Shown here piece after piece: positions 7,266 through 15,141 of a stretch of 38,851 bases of DNA. The translations under genes and the position numbers were made by a program. The stretch spans positions 1 to 38,851 of the forward strand of contig CAZXWK010000020.1 of assembly GCA_964644675.1 (NCBI GenBank), given 5' to 3'. The notes below the pieces were generated by a model. That model did no database searches. It was not told the DNA's origin and saw only the letters and a program-made list of their open reading frames with translations. This DNA is from CAZXWK01 sp964644675. GTDB lineage: Bacteria; Actinomycetota; Coriobacteriia; Anaerosomatales; JAAXUF01. How positions within the stretch are numbered: position 1 is the stretch's first letter; the number at the start of each line of letters is the position of its first letter.

Positions 7266-8191
7266 CGCGCCGCCGCCCAACCGAGTGACGCGACGTCGCG
7301 CACGCCACACAGCCACGCGGCCGCGTCCATCTCGGCCTTGCCGTCGGGCTTGAGCCGGCTGACCTCGAGGGCACCGCTCGCGCATCCCAGCACGATCGTC
7401 TCGCGCGCGTCTCCGGCCGAGGTCTCACCGGCGAACGGTCCCGCCGCCGTGACTCGTGCGCGGAGCAGCGCGACCCCGCGACCGCCGAGCAGCACGCGTG
7501 CGGGCGCCTGCGCGGACGCGGCGCGGACGCGGCGCGCGTTGTCGACGGCCGTCAGTTCCGGCCGAGGCGCGACGTCGTCCTTGGTGACCTTCTCGGCGTA
7601 GGTGACGAGCGACTCGTCCTGCTCGGTCCAGACGGCGGTTCCCGCCTCGATCGATGGCAGTGCCTCGAGAAGCGCTTCCGCGCCGAGAACGGCGAGCTCG
7701 GCGGTGAGCTCGGCCGCGGTCTTCTCGGCGACGGCGGTCGAACGGACCAGGCAGTAGGGCCCGGTGTCCAGACCCTCCTCCATCCGCATGATCGACACGC
7801 CAGCCTCGGGGTCGCCGGCGAGGATCGCGCGCTGGATGGGCGCGGCGCCTCGCCATCGGGGCAGGAGCGACGCGTGCACGTTAACGGCGCCGAGCGTCGC
7901 GCTGTCGAGCGCGACCTTCGGCAGGATCAGCCCGTAGGCCGCGACGCAGATGACGTCCGCCGAGAGCCCCGCGAGTTCTGCGAGCGCCTCGGGGTCGCGC
8001 AACGTCCTGGGCGTGAGGACTGTGAGGCCGCGCTCGAGTGCGGCAGCTTTGACGGCGGACGGCCGAAGCTGCTTTCCCCGACCGGACGCGGAGTCGGGGC
8101 GCGTGTAGACCCCGACGACCTCGTGGTGCGACGCGATGGAGACGAGCGATGGCACGGCGAAATCGGGCGTGCCCATGAAGACGACGCGCAC
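7262..8191 (-). CDS. fmt: Methionyl-tRNA formyltransferase
   Basis: Fmt formylates initiator Met-tRNA using 10-formyl-THF. The protein is 309 residues, the usual length. The N-terminal catalytic domain begins VRVVFMGTPDFAVPSL, with CVAAYGLILP and the HASLLPRWRGAAPIQRAI block containing the folate-site SLLPRWRG sequence. The C-terminal OB-like domain includes GVALLRARV and LKPDGKAEMDAAAW. A GTG start at 8191 is chosen because a run of GGGGGGAGGGG lies about 8 bases upstream and the product then begins at the conserved strand. The gene is 25 bp after def and its TGA overlaps rsmB's ATG. Confidence 0.94.
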   Translation of the reverse strand: MRVVFMGTPDFAVPSLVSIASHHEVVGVYTRPDSASGRGKQLRPSAVKAAALERGLTVLTPRTLRDPEALAELAGLSADVICVAAYGLILPKVALDSATLGAVNVHASLLPRWRGAAPIQRAILAGDPEAGVSIMRMEEGLDTGPYCLVRSTAVAEKTAAELTAELAVLGAEALLEALPSIEAGTAVWTEQDESLVTYAEKVTKDDVAPRPELTAVDNARRVRAASAQAPARVLLGGRGVALLRARVTAAGPFAGETSAGDARETIVLGCASGALEVSRLKPDGKAEMDAAAWLCGVRDVASLGWAAAR

Positions 8192-8216
8192 GGTGACCCC
8201 TCCCCCCGTCGTGCGT

Positions 8217-8738
8217 CTACAGGCTGGTCTGGCCCGGACGGGCACCGGCCTGCGTCGCGGCGAGGTAGCGCCTCAGCGCCGCCTTGCGCTCCTCGGGCGT
8301 GGCGCGGTCGATGATGAGCACCCCGTCGAGGTGGTCGATCTCGTGCTGCAGAAGCCGCGCGTGGAAGCCCTCGGCCTCGATGCGGACCGGCTTGCCCTGC
8401 AGGCTCAGCGCTTCGCACGCGACGCGCACGGCGCGCTCGACGGGGATGCTGATCCCCGGGAAGGAGAGGCAGCCCTCCTCGTCGACCTCGGTCTCCTCGC
8501 TGCGTTCGACGATCTGCGGGTTGCAGAGGGCGACGACACCGGTGCGCTCCTCCTCGAGGTCGTAGACGAACACGCGCTTGAGCACGCCCACCTGTGGCGC
8601 GGCAAGGCCGACGCCTGGCGCCTCGTGCATCATCCGCGCCATCGTCGAGCACAGCTGCCGGAGCCCCGGATCTTTGACGGGGTCCACGTCTTGAGCGCGC
8701 TGCTTCAGCGCCGCGTTAGGGTGTGCGAGCAGATCCAT
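8217..8738 (-). CDS. def: Peptide deformylase
   Basis: Removes the formyl group from nascent N-terminal methionine. The protein has 173 residues with all three family motifs: GVGLAAPQVG, EGCLSFPG (metal-binding Cys) and HEIDHLDG (two metal-binding His and the catalytic Glu). The C-terminal tail is Arg/Ala-rich and short. The start ATG at 8738 is preceded by AGAGGA at good spacing. It has an extended -10 promoter of its own, 70 bp upstream, behind a hairpin leader. Downstream lies fmt, so formylation and deformylation are co-expressed. Confidence 0.95.
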   Translation of the reverse strand: MDLLAHPNAALKQRAQDVDPVKDPGLRQLCSTMARMMHEAPGVGLAAPQVGVLKRVFVYDLEEERTGVVALCNPQIVERSEETEVDEEGCLSFPGISIPVERAVRVACEALSLQGKPVRIEAEGFHARLLQHEIDHLDGVLIIDRATPEERKAALRRYLAATQAGARPGQTSL

Positions 8739-8776
8739 GAAGCGTTCGTCCTCTTCTGTGCGTACGGGTGCCGTCA

Positions 8777-8817
8777 GGCGGGAGGTTCGGTTCCCGCCTG
8801 CTGCACGAATCATACCA
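8777..8817 (-). promoter_or_regulatory. Extended -10 promoter and leader hairpin of def
   Basis: On the minus strand TGGTATGAT (8817-8809) is a near-consensus extended -10. The leader then forms GGCGGGA (8798-8792) paired with TCCCGCC (8783-8777) around an 8-nt loop. An 11-bp direct repeat brackets this whole element (8758-8768 and 8818-8828). Confidence 0.5.
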
Positions 8818-8853
8818 GTGCGTACGGGCCGGGCGGCGCGCGCTGGAGCGCCC

Positions 8854-11124
8854 CTAGAGCAGGTCCACGGGGTCGACGTCCGCGGCGAGCGACACTTCCT
8901 TGGTTCGGCGCGCTCGCGCGAGCGCCGGGGCGACGAACCCGGCGACGTCGGCGCCGACGGGCGCCTTGATCAGCACGTGCCAGCGCCACACGCCCTTGAG
9001 CTTGGAGAGCGGCGCCGGACTCGGCCCGAGCACCACCCAGCCTTCGGGCAGGCCGTCGGAGAGCGACTCCGCGACGTCCGCGGCGGACTGGGCCACCGCA
9101 CGCCGGTCACGACCCCACACGAGCACGTTGCACAGGCGCCCGTACGGTGGGTATCCCAGCGCCTGGCGGTCAGCCCGCTCGTCGGCGTAGAACCGTTCAG
9201 GATCGTGGGCCGCCGCCGCCTGGATCGCGGGATGATCCGGCCAGTACGTCTGCACGATCACCCGTCCCTCGATCGCGCCACGACCGGCGCGCCCCGCGAC
9301 CTGCTCCAGCAGCTGGTAGGTTCGCTCGCCGGCGCGGAAGTCGGGCAGCCACAGCGTGGTGTCGGCGTTGATGACGCCGACGAGCGTCACGTCCGGGTAG
9401 TCGAGACCCTTCGCGATCATCTGCGTGCCGAGAAGCACGCCGCTGGGAAGCGCCTCGAACTCGGCGAGTGCGCGTTCGTGCGCGCCTTTCCCCGTCGTGG
9501 TGTCGGCGTCCATGCGTACCACCGGCATGCCCGGGAGCACGATCTCGAGTTCGGACTCGACGCGCTGGGTTCCCGCGCCGAACTGACGCAGGTACGGGCT
9601 TCCGCACTCGGGACACTTCGCGGGGACGGCGCGCGTCGCCCCACAGTGGTGGCACGCGAGCCGGGTGCCGACCTCGTGGTAGGTGAGCGACGTCGCACAC
9701 GAGTCGCACGACGGGACGTGACCGCACTCCCGGCACAGCAGGAACGAGGCGAACCCGCGCCTGTTCAGGAGCAGGACCGCCTTGCTGTGCTGCTCCCGGA
9801 CGTGCTCGAGCGCCGCGGTCAGCGGGCGCGAGAACATCGAGCGGTGCCCATCAGCGAACTCGGCGGTCATGTCGACGACGTCGACCGGCGGCAGCGCCCG
9901 GCCCGTGACCCGCTGCGGAAGCCGCACGAGGTTCCATTCGCCCCGGCGGCAGCGCTCGAGCGCCTCCAGGGACGGGCTCGCGCTGCCCAGCACCAGCGTC
10001 GCTCCCGTCGCCGCCGCGAGGTGTGCGGCAACGTCGCGGGCGTGGTATCTCGGCGCCGAACCCTGCTTGTACGTCGACTCGTGTTCCTCGTCGATGACGA
10101 TGAGCCGCAGGTCGCGCACGGGCGCGAAGAGCGCCGAGCGCGCCCCGACGACGATGCGTGCCGCACCGCTGCGCACCAGGTCCCACTGGTCGAAGCGCTC
10201 GCCGGCGGAGAGCCGCGAATGGAGCACCGCGACCTCGTCGCCGAAGCGCGCGCGGAAGCGACCAACCGTCTGCGGCGTGAGCGATATCTCGGGAACCAGG
10301 ACGCAGGCTCCCCCGCCGGAGGCGAGGACCTCCTCGATCGCGCGCAGGTAGACCTCGGTCTTCCCGGAGCCGGTCACGCCCTCGAGTACCACGACGTCAC
10401 CGTCGCCGGACGCGAGCGCCGAGCCGATGGCCTCCAGCGCGTCTCGCTGGCCGTCCGTGAGGCGCTCGTGACGCGGCGCCGGGCGCTCGCGCACCCCTGC
10501 GTCGCGTGTCCTGCGCCGGCGCTCGACCTCGACCGCCCCGAGCTCCTGCAGCCGCTTGAGGGCTCCGTTCACGCTCCCGAGGTCGGCCGACAGCTCGGCC
10601 ACGCGCACCGGGCCCTCCCTCAGCGCGTCGATGACCGCGCGCTGCGCCGTGGCGGTCTTCGAGGGCTCGAACTCTCGCCCCGCGGCCGTCAGGCTCGCCC
10701 ACCGGTCGTCCACCGGCCCCACGCCGGCGCGCCTGAGCATCCAGTGATCGCCGCTCTCGGTCACGACCTTGACGGCCTTGGGTGTCCCGCCCGGCGGCGT
10801 GAAGAGCCGGAGCGCCTCCGAGAGCGGGCACACGTACTCCCGTGCGATCCACGCGGCCGTCTGCGCGCCCTGCTCCGAGAAGAACGGCCCGCCGAGCACC
10901 GCGCGCAGCGGCTTGAGCTGCTCGTAGGAGCTCTCGGCGGCCAGTCCGACCACGTACCCGACGACGGGCCGGTTGCCGAAGTCGACGAGCACGCACGATC
11001 CGACGGCCACGTCGTCCACGCCGTCGGGCACGGCGTAGTCGAAGGGCGTATCGATCTGGCGTGTGGGTATGTCGACGACGACGTGCGCGACGCGCACCGG
11101 GCCTCCTGACAGCGACACCGTCAT
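8854..11124 (-). CDS. priA: Primosomal protein N' (replication restart helicase)
   Basis: PriA reloads the replisome at stalled forks. The 756-residue protein has the 3'-DNA-binding N-terminal domain, a winged-helix segment around 160-200, and a helicase core with Walker A GVTGSGKTE and a DEEH box in LIVIDEEHESTYKQ. Helicase motif III is seen at GSASPS. The zinc-binding insert has eight Cys in four CxxC-type pairs (CREC, CDSC, CHHC, CPEC). Helicase motifs V and VI follow at LLGTQMIAKGLDYPDVT and QVAGRAGRG. I chose the ATG at 11124; a TTG at 11133 would add three residues. It is separated from metK by a hairpin, so it starts its own transcript. Confidence 0.95.
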   Translation of the reverse strand: MTVSLSGGPVRVAHVVVDIPTRQIDTPFDYAVPDGVDDVAVGSCVLVDFGNRPVVGYVVGLAAESSYEQLKPLRAVLGGPFFSEQGAQTAAWIAREYVCPLSEALRLFTPPGGTPKAVKVVTESGDHWMLRRAGVGPVDDRWASLTAAGREFEPSKTATAQRAVIDALREGPVRVAELSADLGSVNGALKRLQELGAVEVERRRRTRDAGVRERPAPRHERLTDGQRDALEAIGSALASGDGDVVVLEGVTGSGKTEVYLRAIEEVLASGGGACVLVPEISLTPQTVGRFRARFGDEVAVLHSRLSAGERFDQWDLVRSGAARIVVGARSALFAPVRDLRLIVIDEEHESTYKQGSAPRYHARDVAAHLAAATGATLVLGSASPSLEALERCRRGEWNLVRLPQRVTGRALPPVDVVDMTAEFADGHRSMFSRPLTAALEHVREQHSKAVLLLNRRGFASFLLCRECGHVPSCDSCATSLTYHEVGTRLACHHCGATRAVPAKCPECGSPYLRQFGAGTQRVESELEIVLPGMPVVRMDADTTTGKGAHERALAEFEALPSGVLLGTQMIAKGLDYPDVTLVGVINADTTLWLPDFRAGERTYQLLEQVAGRAGRGAIEGRVIVQTYWPDHPAIQAAAAHDPERFYADERADRQALGYPPYGRLCNVLVWGRDRRAVAQSAADVAESLSDGLPEGWVVLGPSPAPLSKLKGVWRWHVLIKAPVGADVAGFVAPALARARRTKEVSLAADVDPVDLL

Positions 11125-11140
11125 TCTCGGCAAGCATACC

Positions 11141-11177
11141 GAAGGCCGCTGACACCTCGCGGGCGCCAGCGGCCTTC
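11141..11177 (-). terminator. Terminator after metK
   Basis: GAAGGCCGCTG and CAGCGGCCTTC form an 11-bp perfect stem with a 15-nt loop, 23 bp past the metK stop. There is no T run, so it may need Rho or act mainly as a 3' end stabiliser. Confidence 0.6.
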
Positions 11178-11199
11178 GTGAGTCACGAGCGTTCGCGCG

Positions 11200-12459
11200 C
11201 TACTCGTTGAGGCCCGCGGCCTCCGCAAGTGCGGCGGCGCGGTCGGTGCGCTCCCACGTGAAGTCCTTGTCGGCGCGGCCGAAGTGGCCGTACGCCGCGG
11301 TCTTGCGGTAGATCGGACGACGCAGGTCGAGGTCGCGGATGATCGCGCCGGGGCGCAGGTCGAAGACCTGGTTCACGGCCTCCTCGATCCGGCCGACCGG
11401 GACCTTCTCGGTCCCGAACGTCTCGACCATGACCGAAAGCGGGTGCGCGACGCCGATCGCGTAGGCGAGCTGGATCTCGCAGCGGTCCGCGAGGCCGGCG
11501 GCAACCACGTTCTTGGCGACCCAGCGCGCGGCGTAGGCGGCCGAACGGTCGACCTTGGTGCAGTCCTTGCCCGAGAACGCGCCGCCGCCGTGACGGCCCA
11601 TGCCGCCGTAGGTGTCGACGATGATCTTGCGTCCGGTCAGGCCCGTGTCGCCCATGGGGCCGCCGATGACGAAGCGGCCGGTGGGGTTCACGTAGATCTC
11701 GGCTCCGTCATACGCCAGGCCCTCCTCCTCGAACACGGGCTTGATCACGTGCTCGATGAGGTCGGGACGGAGCAGGTTCTCGATGTCGACGCCGTCGGCG
11801 TGCTGGGTCGAGATGAGGATCTTCTCCACCGAGACGGGCTTGTCGTCGACGTACTTGACGGTGACCTGGGTCTTGCCGTCGGGACGCAGGTAGTTGAGCA
11901 CGTCGCCCTTGCGCACGGCCGTCAGGCGCTCCGCGAGGCGCTGAGCGAGGTAGATCGGCATCGGCATGAGCGTCGAGGTCTCGTTGACCGCGTAGCCGAA
12001 CATCATGCCCTGGTCGCCGGCGCCCACCAGGTCGATGGGGTCGACGCCCGCACCGTGCTGGACCTCGAACGACTCGTCGACGCCCTGCGCGATGTCGGGG
12101 CTCTGCTCGTGCACGCCGATGAGCACCCCGCACGTCTCGCCGTCGAACCCGTACTTGGCGCGGTTGTAGCCGATCTCCTTGACCACGCTGCGCACGATCG
12201 TGGGGATGTCGACGTAGGCGTGGGTGCGGATCTCGCCGCCCACGACGATCTGACCCGTCGTCGTGAAGCACTCGATGGCACACCGAACGTACTCGGGGTC
12301 GGCCTTGGTGCCCGCCGTGGAGACGAAGCCTTCGGCCGCCAGCTCCGCCTCACGCGTGATGATGGCGTCGAGGACGGCGTCCGAGAGCTGGTCGCACATC
12401 TTGTCCGGATGACCCTCGGTCACCGACTCGGACGTGAACAGGTACTCGCGTTCCGGCAC
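11200..12459 (-). CDS. metK: S-adenosylmethionine synthetase
   Basis: MetK makes SAM from methionine and ATP. The 419-residue product carries FTSESVTEGHPDKMCDQ at the N-terminus, GEIRTHAYVDI, the GAGDQGMMFGYA signature near residue 135, and GGGAFSGKDCTKVDRSAAY, the P-loop-like second signature. The GTG start at 12459 is fixed by AAGGAGG at seven bases and by the conserved start of the family. The leader holds a SAM-I riboswitch followed by a terminator, so SAM shuts off its own synthesis by premature termination. It is monocistronic, ending at the hairpin before priA. Confidence 0.97.
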   Translation of the reverse strand: MPEREYLFTSESVTEGHPDKMCDQLSDAVLDAIITREAELAAEGFVSTAGTKADPEYVRCAIECFTTTGQIVVGGEIRTHAYVDIPTIVRSVVKEIGYNRAKYGFDGETCGVLIGVHEQSPDIAQGVDESFEVQHGAGVDPIDLVGAGDQGMMFGYAVNETSTLMPMPIYLAQRLAERLTAVRKGDVLNYLRPDGKTQVTVKYVDDKPVSVEKILISTQHADGVDIENLLRPDLIEHVIKPVFEEEGLAYDGAEIYVNPTGRFVIGGPMGDTGLTGRKIIVDTYGGMGRHGGGAFSGKDCTKVDRSAAYAARWVAKNVVAAGLADRCEIQLAYAIGVAHPLSVMVETFGTEKVPVGRIEEAVNQVFDLRPGAIIRDLDLRRPIYRKTAAYGHFGRADKDFTWERTDRAAALAEAAGLNE

Positions 12460-12515
12460 AACAACCTCCTTCTGCGGCCCGACGTTTCGCCGGGACCGGG
12501 TCCGTTGCGGGGCGC

Positions 12516-12547
12516 AAAAAGGCCCCCGCCTGGCCAGACAGGGGCTT
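12516..12547 (-). terminator. Intrinsic terminator of the metK leader
   Basis: On the minus strand a GCCCC...GGGGC stem with an inner CTGG/CCAG palindrome is followed by TTTTT (12520-12516). It lies between the SAM-I aptamer and metK and is the expression platform. Confidence 0.8.
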
Positions 12548-12584
12548 CGCGTACACACGCATGCCGGCGCGGTGCAGCTGTTCC

Positions 12585-12717
12585 CTCATCTTCCAGGCCG
12601 TCTTCAGCCTGCCGAGATGTGGCACCTTGGCGTCACTTTCGACGCCGGTTGCCGGGGCTTCACAGGGCTCGGTCCCTCCACCCGCTGCAGCCGCGGGAAC
12701 GGCTGCCTCTCGATGAG
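12585..12717 (-). promoter_or_regulatory. SAM-I (S-box) riboswitch of metK
   Basis: The minus strand shows the S-box blocks in order. CUCAUCGAGAGG opens the P1 helix and closes with GAAGAUGAG. GGUGGAGGGA appears as GUGGAGGGACCGAGCCC, followed by UGAAGCCCCGGCAACCGG, a stem of GGCGUC/GACGCC, and AAGGUGCCACAUCUCGGCAG. These are the conserved SAM-binding and kink-turn elements. A TACAGT -10 (12730-12725) would start transcription right at the aptamer. High SAM should stabilise the aptamer and allow the downstream terminator. Confidence 0.93.
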
Positions 12718-12837
12718 CGCGATTACTGTACCATCATCGCCGTCCGCCGAGAAGGACGCGTCGCCCCCAGCGGCGACGCCCTCGCCCGGCGGGGTACATG
12801 CTCTAGCAGCCGAGGCGCACGAAAGGGTCGCGACGTG

Positions 12838-13251
12838 ATGCTCAAGTACCTGAACAAGGCCGTCTACTTCATCGAGGTCGCCGCCGCGATCGCGCTCGTG
12901 CTGATGACCGGTCTGGCGCTCGTGACCCTCTGCATCGAGCTCTACGCGGTCATCGTCGGCAAGGGCATCCTGCTCTCGGGCGACTTCACCAAGCTCATCT
13001 CGACGATCCTCGAGATCTTCATCCTCATCGAGCTGTTCCGCATCGCGGTCGCGTACATGAACCACGACAACGTCATCCCGACCGTCTTCGAGGCGGCGCT
13101 CGTGGCCGTCGCCCGGAAGTTCGTGGTCTTCGAGGGCGGCACCAACTACCTCAACACCGCGATCGCCCTCGGAGTGCTGCTGCTGGCGGTCTCGCTGTCG
13201 TGGTGGCTGCTCGCCAAGGTCAACGTCTGCGAGATGCGCCCATCCGACTGA
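12838..13251 (+). CDS. PsiE-family four-helix membrane protein
   Basis: A 137-residue integral membrane protein starting MLKYLNKAVYFIEVAAAIAL. Four hydrophobic helices are evident (about 8-35, 52-74, 82-105 and 110-132). The middle segment, with ILEIFILIELFRIAVAYMNHDNVIPTVFEAALVAVARKFVVFE, matches the conserved core of the phosphate-starvation-inducible PsiE family (PF06146). The biochemical role of PsiE is not established. ATG at 12838 is used; a GTG one codon earlier is possible. AAAGGG lies about ten bases upstream. It stands alone between the metK leader, which is divergent, and gltX, 89 bp downstream. Confidence 0.75.
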   Translation: MLKYLNKAVYFIEVAAAIALVLMTGLALVTLCIELYAVIVGKGILLSGDFTKLISTILEIFILIELFRIAVAYMNHDNVIPTVFEAALVAVARKFVVFEGGTNYLNTAIALGVLLLAVSLSWWLLAKVNVCEMRPSD

Positions 13252-13340
13252 TCGTGACCCCGCCCTCTTGCCGCCACGCTCGCGCGCTACCATGATGTGC
13301 CCGTCCGCCCGACCCTGATCCTCTCGAGGAGAACGCCACC

Positions 13341-14804
13341 GTGACCGCTCCCGTGCGCACCCGTTTCGCCCCCAGCCCCACCGGCCAGCTCCACATCGGT
13401 GGCGCTCGCACCGCCCTCTACAACTGGGCGTTCGCCCGGCACCACGGCGGCACGTTCGTGCTCCGCATCGAGGACACCGACCCCGAGCGGTCCACCGATG
13501 AGAACACCCAGGCGATCCTGCGCGCGATGACCTGGCTTGGTCTCGACTGGGACGAGGGCCCTGAGGTCGGCGGTCCGCACGGTCCGTACTTCCAGACGCA
13601 GCGCTTCGGCCGCTATGCCGAGGGGCTCGAACAGCTCAAGGCATCCGGTCACGCCTATCCGTGCTTCTGCCCCCCCGAGGAGCTCGAGGCGAAGCGCGAG
13701 GCGGCACGGGCGCAGGGCGGGTTCGCCGGCTACGACCGCTCATGCCGCACTATCGACGCCGAGCACGCGGCGGCGCGCATCGCCGCGGGCGAACCGCACG
13801 TCTGGCGACTCAAGGTGCCCGAGGATCGTGGCGACATCGCGTTCACCGACGCGATCCGTGGCGATGTGACGTTCTCGGCGGACACGGTCGACGACTTCGT
13901 CCTTGCGCGCACGGACGCGACCCCGACGTACAACTTCGCGGTCGTCATGGACGACGTGGACATGCAGATCACCCACGTCATCCGAGGCGACGACCACCTC
14001 AGCAACACGCCCAAGCAGATCCTGGTCTACGAGGGTCTCGGCCTCGAGCTGCCCACCTTCGCGCACCTCTCGATGATCTGGGGCCCTGACGGTAAGCGCC
14101 TCTCGAAGCGCCACGGCGCCACCAGCGTCGAGGCGTATCGCGACATGGGCTACCTGCCCGACGCGCTGCTGAACTACCTCGCGCTCCTCGGCTGGTCGCT
14201 TGACGGCGAGACCACCGTCATCGACCGGACGACGCTCGTCGATTCGTTCTCGCTCGACCGCATCTCGAAGAACCCGGCGATCCTCGACACCGAGAAGCTC
14301 GACTGGCTCAACGGCGTGTACATCCGGGAGCTCGCGCCCGAGGCCTTCATCGAAAGCATCCTCCCCTGGCTCACGGAAGCGGGACTGGCCGACGCGGCGG
14401 ACTTCGCGGAGCGCCGGGACTGGTACCTGCGCCTCGCTCCGCTCGTCTCGGAGCGCGTGAAGCGGCTCGACGAGGTCGTTCCCTGGGTCGGCTTCCTCTT
14501 CGCGGAGCCCGAGGTCGAAGACAAGGCCCGCGACTCCGTCCTCGCGAAGGAGGGCGCGCGTGCGGTCCTCGTTGCCGCCGCGGACGCGCTGGAGCGCTGC
14601 GACTGGAACCCCGCGGCGATCGAAGAGGCGATCCGAGCGATCCCCGAGACTCTCGAGGTCAAGCCCAAGATCGTGTTCCAGGCGATCCGGGTCGCGGTGA
14701 CCGGATCGACCGTATCGCCGCCCCTCTTCGAGTCGGTCGACCTTCTCGGCAGGGAGAAGACACTGGCCCGGCTCACCGCGAACGCCGAGCTCGCGGCGGA
14801 ATAG
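13341..14804 (+). CDS. gltX: Glutamyl-tRNA synthetase
   Basis: Charges tRNA-Glu with glutamate. The 487-residue class I synthetase begins TRFAPSPTGQLHIGGARTALYN, with the HIGH-type motif HIGG near residue 18. The KMSKS-type motif is KRLSKRHGA near 254. The C-terminal half is the bacterial anticodon-binding alpha-helical cage. The GTG start at 13341 has CGAGGAGA nine bases upstream. It is followed by tRNA-Gln, tRNA-Glu and glnS. Since a GlnRS gene is next door, this GluRS need not misacylate tRNA-Gln; whether it is discriminating cannot be read from the sequence by eye. Confidence 0.96.
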   Translation: MTAPVRTRFAPSPTGQLHIGGARTALYNWAFARHHGGTFVLRIEDTDPERSTDENTQAILRAMTWLGLDWDEGPEVGGPHGPYFQTQRFGRYAEGLEQLKASGHAYPCFCPPEELEAKREAARAQGGFAGYDRSCRTIDAEHAAARIAAGEPHVWRLKVPEDRGDIAFTDAIRGDVTFSADTVDDFVLARTDATPTYNFAVVMDDVDMQITHVIRGDDHLSNTPKQILVYEGLGLELPTFAHLSMIWGPDGKRLSKRHGATSVEAYRDMGYLPDALLNYLALLGWSLDGETTVIDRTTLVDSFSLDRISKNPAILDTEKLDWLNGVYIRELAPEAFIESILPWLTEAGLADAADFAERRDWYLRLAPLVSERVKRLDEVVPWVGFLFAEPEVEDKARDSVLAKEGARAVLVAAADALERCDWNPAAIEEAIRAIPETLEVKPKIVFQAIRVAVTGSTVSPPLFESVDLLGREKTLARLTANAELAAE

Positions 14805-14842
14805 CCGGCGTCGGTGCAGGGTATCGACCCTCCAGGGAGGGC

Positions 14843-14871
14843 TTGACACCCCTTCCGGGCGTCCGTAAGAT
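14843..14871 (+). promoter_or_regulatory. Consensus promoter for the tRNA-Gln/tRNA-Glu unit
   Basis: TTGACA (14843-14848), a 17-bp spacer and TAAGAT (14866-14871), 35 bp before the tRNA-Gln 5' end. It is among the best sigma-70 matches in the window. Confidence 0.85.
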
Positions 14872-14906
14872 TCCTTCTCGCGCCGCGTGCGGCGCAGGCA
14901 AGGTAC

Positions 14907-14982
14907 AGGGGTATGGTGTAACTGGCAACACGTCGGATTCTGGTTCCGAAGAGTCTAGGTTCGAGCCCTAGTACCCCTGCCA
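14907..14982 (+). tRNA. tRNA-Gln (CTG anticodon)
   Basis: A full cloverleaf: acceptor AGGGGTA/TACCCCT, anticodon stem TCGGA/TCCGA with loop TTCTGGT (anticodon CTG, reads CAG), T-arm CTAGG-TTCGAGC-CCTAG, discriminator G73 and an encoded CCA. The weak A1-U72 pair, G2-C71, G3-C70 and G73 agree with known GlnRS identity elements. Confidence 0.96.
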
Positions 14983-14986
14983 GCAT

Positions 14987-15063
14987 GGCCCGTTCGTCTA
15001 GTGGACTAGGACACCGCCCTCTCAAGGCGGAGATCACGGGTTCGAATCCCGTACGGGCTACCA
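14987..15063 (+). tRNA. tRNA-Glu (CTC anticodon)
   Basis: Acceptor GGCCCGT/ACGGGCT (first pair a G-U wobble), anticodon stem CCGCC/GGCGG with loop CTCTCAA (anticodon CTC, reads GAG), T-arm ACGGG-TTCGAAT-CCCGT, discriminator A and an encoded CCA. It starts 4 nt after tRNA-Gln, so both come from one precursor. Confidence 0.96.
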
Positions 15064-15072
15064 GATACTCAC

Positions 15073-15099
15073 GAAGACCCCCGCCCGTCGGGGGTCTTC
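15073..15099 (+). terminator. Terminator of the tRNA unit
   Basis: GAAGACCCCCG and CGGGGGTCTTC form an 11-bp perfect stem with a 5-nt loop, nine bases after the tRNA-Glu CCA end, followed by a short T-rich stretch. It separates the tRNAs from glnS. Confidence 0.85.
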
Positions 15100-15106
15100 T
15101 TGCGTC

Positions 15107-15133
15107 TTGGACCGGGCGTCGATGTGCTATCCT
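15107..15133 (+). promoter_or_regulatory. Candidate near-leaderless promoter of glnS
   Basis: An extended -10, TGCTATCCT (hexamer 15128-15133), with a weak TTGGAC (15107-15112) 15 bp upstream. Only 8 bp separate the hexamer from the glnS ATG, so the mRNA would start at or within about two bases of the start codon. Confidence 0.45.
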
Positions 15134-15141
15134 CGGCGACC

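Noticed and set aside
12604..13293. 229-codon minus-strand acidic frame opposite the PsiE-family gene
   Set aside because: It overlaps the SAM-I aptamer and is antisense to a clear membrane protein; the Asp/Glu richness comes from antisense of Ile/Val/Leu codons.
14907..15063. Integration site (att) at the tRNA 3' ends
   Set aside because: No duplicated tRNA 3' end, integrase or phage gene is present in the window.
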